DNA of 64,000 nt from Hofstenia miamia (taxonomy: Eukaryota > Xenacoelomorpha > Acoela > Hofsteniidae), in assembly GCA_900660155.1 (NCBI GenBank), contig CABFPE010000483.1, positions 196,900-260,899 of the forward strand, given 5' to 3'. Below the pieces are notes generated by a model that saw only the letters and a list, made by a program, of their open reading frames with translations, was not told the DNA's origin and ran no database searches. Within the stretch, counting starts at the first letter, position 1. Each line of letters opens with the position of its first letter. A program made the translations under genes and the position numbers. Below are positions 60,001-64,000 of this stretch, piece after piece.

Positions 60001-62188
60001 ACAGGTTTTGGTTGGGCTAAAATCAAAATGATTAACAGAAGACCAAAGTAGACAAAAGCTCAAGATCAGAGGTAATATTTGAGACAAAAGAACTACTAAA
60101 GTTGAAAATCGCAGTGTCATCGACATACAGTAGACAGGATGAGTTGAGGATAGATTGAGAGAGGTCATTGATAGCAACGAGGAAGAAGAGAAGAGCAAAC
60201 ACAACCTTGAAGTGCACCACTAGAGACAAGGGCAAAAGAAATAGACGAGTTGATTTTGACACACTGACGACGATTGAACAGGAAAGACGGGAAAAATTCG
60301 ATGAAATCAGCATCAAAGACAAATAAACTTTATTTGTCAAGAAGAATAGAATGAGGGAGAGGATCAAAAGCTTTAGGGAGCATTGACACACAAAGCTTGT
60401 GATACAGGGCTTGTATTTTAAACACATGTTTTAAGATGGTAGCATTCACACAGACGGAGTGCGCTTGCTATATTTTTTAACACATGTTTTAAGATATTTG
60501 AATTCACACAGAAAGCGAGCTTGCGCTTGCGATAGATTTCTAGCAATGTATTAATACGAGAGCGTTTACTTTTACTATTGAATTCCTCTTTGTCCTCCTT
60601 CTTAATGCAGTGCTTAATACCTTACAGAAGTCATTAGGTCTTATGTCTACATAAGAATTGATAATACATTGACATTCACCTGATAATTCACAAAGTTCTT
60701 CATCATCACTCAGAACTAAAAAGATTCTGCATCACGACTCATAGGTTTTTATTCACACAAAATCATCAATGGCACACATGATGAAAATATAAAAAACACC
60801 CAAAAGTTTGCAATATAAAATTTGTCGCCACAGAAGGCCGCTTTTGTTATGAGTACAACATCGTGCTCAACGGGGTTAAGTCAAGAAATTCTTCATGACA
60901 GTTGGATATTCCAATGCACTAGTAGTTTCACAACCAATATAATTAATTAAAATTAAATTATTAAAATATATTTCAAAGAATACATTCAAATGAGACTTCA
61001 TTCTTTTCCAGCATATCGCATGATTTACACACTGAGTTAAGTAGAGAAATGACTGTTGCAAGACCCGTTTAGAAACGTACTGTTTTCTAGCTGCTGCATC
61101 CAGTATTTTCAAAAACACAGTCATAGTGCCTGCAGAAAATGTTTTAAGAAACCAGTTAGCAAATGTCGCGTAATCGCTAGATACTGTATTGCCTGGGCTT
61201 CCGTATCGATCAAATACTCTTTGGATAATATGCGCCGCCCACTTACGAGTTTTCCACCAAATTGTTTCATCTCTTTCATCTTCATCCAAATTCGAAACTT
61301 CCTAAAACAAAAAATACACAAAATTTCAATGAATCCCTTACCTGTGGAACTGGTCTTTCAAGAGTACTTTGAAAAATTAGCATCCATTGCGCAAACACTT
61401 CACAAGAAATCAAGTTTAGAGGAAAATAATACTGAACAATAGCATAAAATATTTTAAAAATTATCTTTTGTATCATAACTTCGTGAGCAGCGTCACATTG
61501 GACAAGCTGTATGGAGCGTTCATAAAGTAGAGGAAGAATTACACGCATCATTTCATCTCGTGGGCCACACAGTTCAAGCTTTTTATATCTAAAATTTAAC
61601 ATTGTTTACATATGCATCGTATGCACAAAAAGAAAAATGTTGTTTGTTAACTAAAATTGAAGCAATGATTTTCAAAAAATAAATGTATTCACGTTGAGGT
61701 AACTTACTCATAAAATTTAACAACTTGATATAGCACACGCAAACCACCGTAGAACTCCCGTTGATCAAGACTTTGTATTCGCTTGAGCAACTCATTGGGT
61801 AGATCTGGCCATTTAACCGGAAAATCTGCTTTTATAATCTGTTGAGCAGCAACACATAACTGAGCACTAAAAATATTATAGAAAAAAATACAAGAAACAG
61901 TCCGCTACCCAAAACGTTCATCTACTCTCGTAATTACGTCCACTATGTTATTGCGTATAATTTCCTTGTCTTTTTCATGAATTGTGAAACATGTACAATC
62001 TGATCTATCACCATCACGAACTTCCCAATACTGCGAAAGCATGTTTTTAAAATAAATAGCAGCTAAACAGAATTTATAATAAACAAAATTTAAAGATATT
62101 TTTCACCTGCATGTGCAACACAGTTTTTTACATCTTCCTTTATAATAATTTTAAGAAGCAATGGAGTAAAGTCGATAATTTTGTACAT
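32864..62188 (-). CDS. IPO7: Importin-7/8 nuclear import receptor, 19 exons, first exon missing
   Basis: Importin-beta superfamily carrier (IPO7/IPO8 type). In other animals it carries ribosomal proteins, histone H1 (with importin-beta) and signalling proteins through the nuclear pore, releasing them on RanGTP. Exons traced, 5' to 3': 62188-62107, 62062-61909, 61866-61708, 61588-61342, 61301-60984, 58207-58108, 58062-57779, 53853-53691, 52930-52770, 52726-52601, 52399-52333, 52286-52161, 48624-48527, 48485-48303, 43196-43066, 42388-42243, 35925-35789, 35242-35092, 33093-32864. They total 3063 nt including the stop, about 1020 codons with all phases consistent. Human IPO7 has about 1038 residues, so roughly the first 30 are absent, probably beyond the right edge. 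All donors are GT and all acceptors AG. Identity was recognised by collinearity along the whole length, from memory of the human sequence. Assignment to IPO7 or IPO8 specifically is arbitrary, since invertebrates usually have one gene. Confidence 0.95.
33490..34560 (+). mobile_element. Ty3/Gypsy LTR retroelement fossil (pol fragment)
   Basis: Scraps of a Ty3/Gypsy (Metaviridae-type) pol gene: the stretch before the reverse transcriptase, part of the RT domain and a trace of the RNase H region, in that order on the plus strand. The copy is clearly broken, with many breaks, and looks old. I saw no LTRs. It lies in the last intron of IPO7, antisense to the gene. Confidence 0.7.
34561..35091. other. 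Intron stretch with scattered TGGGAC motifs
   Basis: Part of the last IPO7 intron. From about 34570 to 34935 the hexamer TGGGAC or its complement GTCCCA occurs about eight times in both orientations, at irregular spacing. This looks like a decayed repeat. No coding sequence is visible. Confidence 0.45.
35092..35242 (-). CDS. IPO7: IPO7 exon 18, acidic tail part 2
   Basis: Encodes an Asp run preceded by FDTND, then EETNLEMFGTSMDDEDSD and IDEYAIFKHIIT. The end matches vertebrate EETALEG ... DEDNPVDEYQIFKAIF. The donor is GTAAAT, phase 1. No long open frame covers it, so simple gene finders could miss it. Confidence 0.92.
35789..35925 (-). CDS. IPO7: IPO7 exon 17, acidic tail part 1
   Basis: Encodes VKASTMHGNSSDDEDSGSS, continuing with many Asp, Glu and Ser, and ends YLKALNEP. 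It corresponds to the Asp/Glu-rich loop that follows the last LKRAY-type HEAT repeat in IPO7 and IPO8. Acidic tails of importins help bind basic cargoes and chaperone them (family knowledge). The region diverges in sequence but keeps composition and position. Confidence 0.92.
35926..37710. other. Intron stretch, non-coding
   Basis: Part of the 6317-nt intron between IPO7 exons 16 and 17. I see no gene or transposon in it. Confidence 0.5.
37711..38963 (+). mobile_element. Tc1/mariner-type DNA transposon with intact ends, dead transposase
   Basis: The 22-base left terminal repeat at 37711-37732 (starting GGGCTCCGC) is perfectly complementary to 38942-38963. TA lies outside both ends, and the right side runs into a (TA)n tract, consistent with TA target choice. 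Length 1253 bases. The plus-strand coding part has the N-terminal helix-turn-helix (SISPENVELIRELIEENN, DLSRLTGID), a MINIDEK first catalytic Asp, a NAR motif and PDTNLMDRFIF near the third acidic residue. The second catalytic Asp (expected in HDNARP) reads Gly in HGNARL. Frame changes occur near 38375 and 38660. It is a dead copy, but its perfect ends could still be recognised by a related transposase. Confidence 0.85.
38368..38673 (+). pseudogene. Mariner-type transposase fragment (catalytic domain)
   Basis: A 101-codon frame with NNRTWVPSTGDRHARR, then VVQHGNARLQLARS and WFEAQHISLLKQP. This is the central to late part of the DDE domain. The upstream helix-turn-helix part (about 37990-38375) and the downstream part (38660-38828, MDRFIFKSYEVF) are in other frames. 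Confidence 0.75.
38983..40475. other. Intron stretch, non-coding
   Basis: Part of the intron between IPO7 exons 16 and 17. Short open frames at 39037-39231 and 39844-40086 have no recognised motif. Confidence 0.45.
40476..41137. mobile_element. Foldback element with about 180-base inverted arms
   Basis: The left arm (about 40476-40660) and right arm (about 40957-41137) are inverted copies of each other, differing by scattered substitutions and small indels. Shared blocks include cataatagtgatttttaaaa, aaacccctatagaaaaaa, caattcaattaaaatct and atatggcaataatat. The spacer of about 300 bases has no gene. The copy is inserted in an IPO7 intron. It may be a MITE or a foldback transposon; I found no clear target duplication. 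Confidence 0.75.
41138..42242. other. Intron stretch, non-coding
   Basis: Remaining part of the intron upstream of IPO7 exon 17, up to the donor of exon 16. No feature recognised. Confidence 0.5.
42243..42388 (-). CDS. IPO7: IPO7 exon 16
   Basis: Encodes LHDRRVCVIGLCTLLEQ, then GCSEQILPSLLLLFSGLHRAYE. Vertebrate counterpart: LHDRKMCVLGLCALIDM and SGQILPAFILLFNGLKRAY. It ends in phase 1 and joins exon 17 as GTT. This is the last HEAT repeat before the acidic tail. Confidence 0.95.
43066..43196 (-). CDS. IPO7: IPO7 exon 15
   Basis: Encodes IVSAFIKMPSFMLEFL, then EHFFNQWFKDIKCFIG. The second half matches vertebrate NHFITQWLNDVDCFLG. The acceptor AATTTAG lies at 43197-43198 and the donor is GTATTT. 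It follows exon 14 across a 5106-nt intron that holds a 4.1-kb DNA transposon. Confidence 0.92.
43580..47691 (+). mobile_element. 4.1-kb DNA transposon with long TIRs, superfamily not assigned
   Basis: Long terminal inverted repeats: the left arm 43580-43749 pairs with about 47530-47691, and a further left block at 44278-44355 pairs with about 47431-47515. The left arm is therefore split by about 530 extra bases. Shared blocks include aattcctctgatttcttc and ataatccaaactatttaaat. The ends begin GGGT(C/A)ATTTCATT; I could not fix a target duplication. The plus-strand gene inside belongs to a protein family that I recall as widespread in aphids, cnidarians and other invertebrates (closing motif HGK-x-x-CDG-x-GG-x-x-KR). 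It has at least two short introns and several frame breaks. It sits in the IPO7 intron between exons 14 and 15. Confidence 0.75.
44540..47100 (+). pseudogene. Transposase-like gene with HGKSACDGVGG motif, broken
   Basis: Parts in order: DEDKYLISLRAGLKIE (44540-44746); a Cys-rich patch KICFGCSRN near 44850; LMKFGISPVEI near 44980; a coiled-coil-like region and KIRLLTLVPMHWTIQQ (45014-45235), equivalent to a helix-turn-helix start; FILCNLSELH near 45475; TVCVCIHHQN near 45610; QWLMTDRCSL (45786-46094); then YCVISDNLNHNT and YFTDSTASQYKN (46079-46318), which look like the two Asp of an RNase H-like core; then GLKAEWHFFGTTHGKSACDG (46375-46577). Introns with good splice sites lie at 46291-46358 and 46578-46696. 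Frame changes between 44750 and 46080 show that it no longer encodes an intact protein. The RNase H assignment is inference. Confidence 0.6.
47692..48302. other. Intron stretch between the transposon and IPO7 exon 14
   Basis: Non-coding part of the 5106-nt intron. A minus-strand segment at 48015-47936 is bounded by a good acceptor (TTTTCAG) and donor (GTAAAA) but would shift the IPO7 frame; see rejected items. Confidence 0.45.
48303..48624 (-). CDS. IPO7: IPO7 exons 13-14
   Basis: Exon 48624-48527 has CLHNYIVVDREAFMSDP and IEICES. After a 41-nt intron, exon 48485-48303 begins VLCNNEQNEDLE, then SAAKLLEVMVIECG, ending SSELRTMCLQV. The match to vertebrate AAKLLEV and SELRTMCLQV is nearly exact. 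The acceptor that keeps the frame is TTAAG at 48486, not the better-looking TCTCTAG 11 nt upstream. Confidence 0.93.
48625..52160. other. IPO7 intron 12 stretch (3536 nt), largely featureless
   Basis: No transposon with recognisable coding sequence. It includes a short perfect hairpin at 48902-48930, TGGGTT-rich sequence from about 48830 to 49210, and a GC-richer patch around 49285-49330 with an imperfect inverted repeat. A plus-strand patch at about 50400-50530 has balanced composition, but I cannot assign it. Confidence 0.45.
52161..52930 (-). CDS. IPO7: IPO7 exons 9-12
   Basis: Exon 52930-52770 has LDHIRLVVDRIMEATL and ends IVQHL. Exon 52726-52601 has TAMGILSTIQAVVTSLEE, matching vertebrate TAMGILNTIDTLLSVVED. 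Exon 52399-52333, the smallest at 67 nt, encodes IIAQVEPIVLTVIADII. Exon 52286-52161 has EYYEEVLLIIYSLT and ISPAMWQVYDAI, matching EFYEEIFSLAHSLT and VSPQMWQ. Introns between them are 43, 201 and 46 nt. Confidence 0.95.
53691..53853 (-). CDS. IPO7: IPO7 exon 8
   Basis: Encodes ACWVVSKFENVRLSD, then LLTDPEVPVKVNAALAL and ITNQPA. This matches the vertebrate ACWVLHYF ... MPVKVEAAIALQVLISNQ segment. The acceptor is TTCTTTAG and the donor GTAAGA. A complete hAT element ends only about 110 nt upstream of its acceptor (element start 53967), so the splice-site neighbourhood is tight. Confidence 0.95.
53959..53966. repeat. Left 8-bp target duplication of second hAT
   Basis: agagaaac directly before the left terminal repeat; repeated at 56811-56818. 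Confidence 0.88.
53967..56810 (+). mobile_element. hAT element (ZMYM1/TTF-finger type), inactive
   Basis: Bounded by the terminal inverted repeat CATAGGCGTACGGG, perfect over 14 bases at both ends, and by the 8-bp target duplication agagaaac. The 2844-base element carries plus-strand pieces of a hAT transposase of the kind often annotated as zinc finger MYM-type 1-like. It lies in the IPO7 intron between exons 7 and 8, antisense to the gene. The perfect ends and target duplication indicate moderate age, yet the coding sequence has several stops and a central deletion. Confidence 0.88.
54604..56261 (+). pseudogene. hAT transposase pieces (TTF finger, catalytic Asp, dimerisation region)
   Basis: Frame 54604-54903 is an acidic N-terminal region ending with AYNPRKFSRGSFSREFQ. 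A second frame gives KYAWLAHFVEKHRAYCYAC and WKSHSLQKHAVSE, a TTF-type zinc finger. Near 55430, DRDFFGIIVDETSNISRQQ contains the first catalytic Asp. Frame 55917-56261 holds VIPAKTCLAERSFSSLRRLK and the C-terminal hAT dimerisation region up to the stop. The stretch 55500-55900 is much shorter than in complete proteins, so a middle part is deleted. At least four frame interruptions separate the pieces. Confidence 0.8.
56811..56818. repeat. Right 8-bp target duplication of second hAT
   Basis: agagaaac, identical to 53959-53966. Confidence 0.88.
56819..57778. other. Intron stretch, non-coding
   Basis: Part of the 3925-nt IPO7 intron between exons 7 and 8. No feature recognised. Confidence 0.5.
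57779..58207 (-). CDS. IPO7: IPO7 exons 6-7
   Basis: Exon 58207-58108 encodes VKDVIFPMMCFSDDDEIFW and ends PIEFVRSKL. After a 45-nt intron, exon 58062-57779 encodes LFEEFYSPVTAGEALL, ACNKRKEVLAHT, HLVGSLADVLYKKK and ends CMRSR. These match the central HEAT repeats of the receptor (vertebrate DVIFPLMCYTDADEELW and KRKEVLQKT). Flanking introns are 2776 nt (with an inverted LINE pair) and 3925 nt (with a hAT element). Confidence 0.95.
58370..59400 (+). mobile_element. LINE fragment, plus strand (left arm of an inverted pair)
   Basis: Starts within RT: QGSVFGVFFLLVTINDV and SCLLYVEDTAIFYF, the YVED position being the decayed YxDD box. C-terminal pieces follow: SAVKLFLFKSIPRAILLY at 58764 and RADGAVVSRNTAAL near 59084. 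The 3' end has AATAAA-like sequence and a (ATT)n tail near 59375-59400. It is 5'-truncated with several frame breaks. It lies in the IPO7 intron between exons 5 and 6, antisense to the gene. Confidence 0.75.
59485..60450 (-). mobile_element. LINE fragment, minus strand (right arm of an inverted pair)
   Basis: The same family as 58370-59400, in inverted orientation. Reading down from 60427: LSLMLISSNFSRLSCS, VAINDLSQSILNSSCLLYVDDTAIFNF (YVDD intact here), VNHFDFSPTKTCGISFFVS, and later FKWISPLPYKDALLKFS. The 3' end lies near 59485, with ataaataataaaaatc on the minus strand. Several frame breaks and a truncated 5' end. It is the only coding transposon relic in the IPO7 introns that runs in the sense direction. 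Confidence 0.75.
60415..60532. repeat. Two-unit tandem repeat, about 58-base period
   Basis: The block ttaacacatgttttaagat followed by attcacacaga and gcgcttgc occurs at about 60415-60471 and again at 60472-60532 with a few differences. It lies at the truncated 5' edge of the minus-strand LINE and may be a short duplication made at integration. Confidence 0.7.
60984..62188 (-). CDS. IPO7: IPO7 exons 1-5 of the visible set (N-terminal HEAT repeats)
   Basis: Five exons separated by introns of 44, 42, 119 and 40 nt. The first (62188-62107) starts MYKIIDFTPLLLKI, equivalent to the YKIINF stretch about 30 residues into the vertebrate protein; its ATG follows a TTTAG acceptor in phase 0, so it is probably internal. 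The second has AIYFKNMLSQYW (importin-beta N-terminal domain, Ran-binding surface). The third has KADFPVKWPDLP and YQVVKFYE, the fourth IFKIFYAIVQYYFPL, the fifth WWKTRKWAAHII and FDRYGSPGN, all landmark positions of the family. Alternatively the ATG at 62188 might be an initiator in a shorter isoform, which I consider unlikely. Confidence 0.93.
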
Positions 62189-64000
62189 CTAAACAAAAGT
62201 AAAGTTAAAAATCTACACAAATGAAAATGCACATGAATATGACATGAATTGTGATCGCACAATTTTCACTTACTTTTAGTTTTCACGCAATTTTTCAAAA
62301 ATTAACTCAAATTTGCTATATTTCTCAGAAATAGCTAAGAATAATCGTTCACTTTTTCTTTGCGTATACTGCTAACCAATTTATTTGCGTTATGATATAG
62401 GTAAAACTAGATAGAAATGATTTTATAAAAATTGGAACTATGATTCTGAACTCCAGCAAATAGTTTGCAAGCCTTGGCTGACTAGCTTCAGTAAAATATT
62501 GACAAATATTTTATTTGTGCTAAAACATATTTTAATAGCGGAAATTTTTACGCAATATTCTATGCTAGAGAAGTCGTGGTGGCGCCCGAGCCTAACTGAT
62601 AATCGCACCAGCTCAGTTACATCAGTTCGAAAGTTTTTTTTAAATAAATAAAATGTATGATAAATAAATAATATGATACAATATCAGCAAATGTAAAACT
62701 AATTTTGTTTTTTTCTTTAAGTAAACAATGCCGTTTCTCAAGTGGGGAAGTATTTTAAATATAATTTATTGACATACAGATATTGATGTCACAGAGTTAA
62801 AAGGACAAATTGTTTGGTTGGTACATAACTGTATGCTTCAATGCAGGCCTTCATGAATAATATCAAATAGCATGTTTATTTTTCTATGGTCTTGCAAGGC
62901 CAAAAACATAACGGCTATTTGGCCACGAGGTTTCACTTTAAAACAATCCGGTCAAATGAAAGATTTCAACCTGACATCGCTGTTCTAAGTCACAAAGGCT
63001 TTAAAAAACCGCTGCAGACTTACAATTCTCTTTGTGACAACAATATGGAGTACTTGGTTAGTTACACCTTTTCATTATGAAGATTTAAGCAATTCATCAT
63101 TCTATGAATAATAAAGAATCGAAAAATTCCACATTTCCTCTGTTACTAGACCTAATGAATGAATTGGTTTTGAAGCACACATTTGCTCTTATATTGGCTA
63201 ATTTTAAGTTTTTACTCAAAACGATAGGAAATACAATAAAATAGTCAAAAAGTTTAAAATATAATATAGACAGATAACTTGTCATAATTCAGCATATTTG
63301 CAGCACGCGGTAATACGCGATAGCACGCGGTATACATTTAAGCAATATAGCACGAAGTCATATAATAATAATTATCTTTAACTAAAAAATAACAAAATAT
63401 AATCGTATAATTAAGCAAATCTATACACTTTTGGTTTAAACCAAGTTTTGATCTTTAGTAAATTTCTTCATTAATAGGAAGGGCTACATCAATTTTCAGC
63501 GAAAACAAATCTCACCGAAAAACACTATTACAATGCAATTTGTCATACACTATAAGCGATTATGTATTAAAATTATATGAAGAGTCAAAAACCTTAAATA
63601 TATATATATGGGGGTGATGGCTTCGTCAGCCATTCGCTACAAGCCCTAATCTTATTCAAAATCTAGCAATAACACTAAACAAAAATTTGATTATTTTATT
63701 GACTAAATAGTAAACAAACCTTAATAAACCTTAGTTTGTAATATAACGAAATGAAAATTCTAGATATTACAATTTTGAAAATCCATATTGCTATATTAAA
63801 TTGAAATTTAATATAACTATCAGGGTTTTCGAGTACTCAAAATGTTAAGAACTCAATCTCGAAAAAGCGCAAAACTCGATCGGAAGAACTCGGAATAGAA
63901 ATCATCAAAACTCGAACTCGATCGAAAATACGGTAAAAATTAAATTATTTCAAATTTCAATTTCTTTACCAATCGCAAGTAACTATTTTTTAGCTTATTA
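62189..64000. other. 5' intron of IPO7 / right flank, non-coding
   Basis: No exon matching the missing first ~30 residues of IPO7 could be recognised on the minus strand, so this is probably intron. It contains two small repetitive patches: gcacgcggta repeated near 63302-63335, and aactcgat/aactcga repeats near 63840-63925. Open frames at 62886-63080 and 63097-63285 have no motif. A TA run lies at about 63598-63609. Confidence 0.45.

Noticed and set aside
62221-62320. Candidate first coding exon of IPO7 ending at a GTAAGT donor near 62271
   Set aside because: All frames before that donor contain stops or lack the expected importin N-terminus.
1-64000. tRNA genes, CRISPR-like arrays, bacterial operons
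   Set aside because: Looked for by eye; no cloverleaf B-box (GGTTCRANTCC) in the right setting, no regularly spaced direct repeats with unique spacers, and the splicing shows nuclear eukaryotic DNA.

Overview
The window is strongly AT-rich (judged by eye, not counted) animal-type nuclear DNA. It has one recognisable host gene, long TE-filled introns, and relics of many transposon families. The gene is on the minus strand and covers nearly the right half. It encodes the importin-7/importin-8 nuclear import receptor (IPO7; moleskin in flies). I traced 19 coding exons from 62188 down to the stop codon at 32864. All intron phases agree, giving about 1020 residues; only the first ~30 residues of the family length are missing, and that exon probably lies beyond the right edge. 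Seven introns are only 40-46 nt long and the others reach 6.3 kb. Almost every splice acceptor ends in TTAG. Tiny plus swollen introns and TTAG acceptors fit several AT-rich invertebrate lineages (flatworms among them), but I cannot name the phylum.

Left half (1-32.8 kb): no host gene was found. It holds a small hAT element with 8-bp target duplication (5794-8277, inflated by an assembly duplication), a LINE with restriction-like endonuclease (9930-11268), several copies of one YADD-type LINE family (11.3, 15.9-18.4, 28.1-28.8 and 28.8-32.0 kb, the last with a nested second LINE), another LINE relic (26.9 kb), a Tc1/mariner relic (13.9-14.7 kb), two Penelope-like GIY-YIG relics (13.5 and 21.9 kb), a TTAA-flanked MITE (19.56 kb), a second short inverted-repeat element (24.59 kb), and a degenerate tandem repeat (22.6-23.1 kb).

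Right half: the introns of IPO7 contain a broken Ty3/Gypsy fossil (33.5-34.6 kb), a mariner-type element with intact TIRs (37711-38963), a foldback element (40.5-41.1 kb), a 4.1-kb intron-containing DNA transposon of a family I cannot place in a named superfamily (43580-47691), a second hAT with perfect 8-bp target duplication (53967-56810), and an inverted pair of related LINEs (58.4-60.5 kb). Five of the six coding TEs in the gene's introns run antisense to it.

Assembly quality matters here. Two single n characters, a third one, and one 124-n run are each explained by duplicated flanking sequence, so they look like failed contig overlaps, and two apparent duplications (366 bp and 1093 bp) are probably artefacts. 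I found no tRNA, rRNA, CRISPR or operon-like structure.
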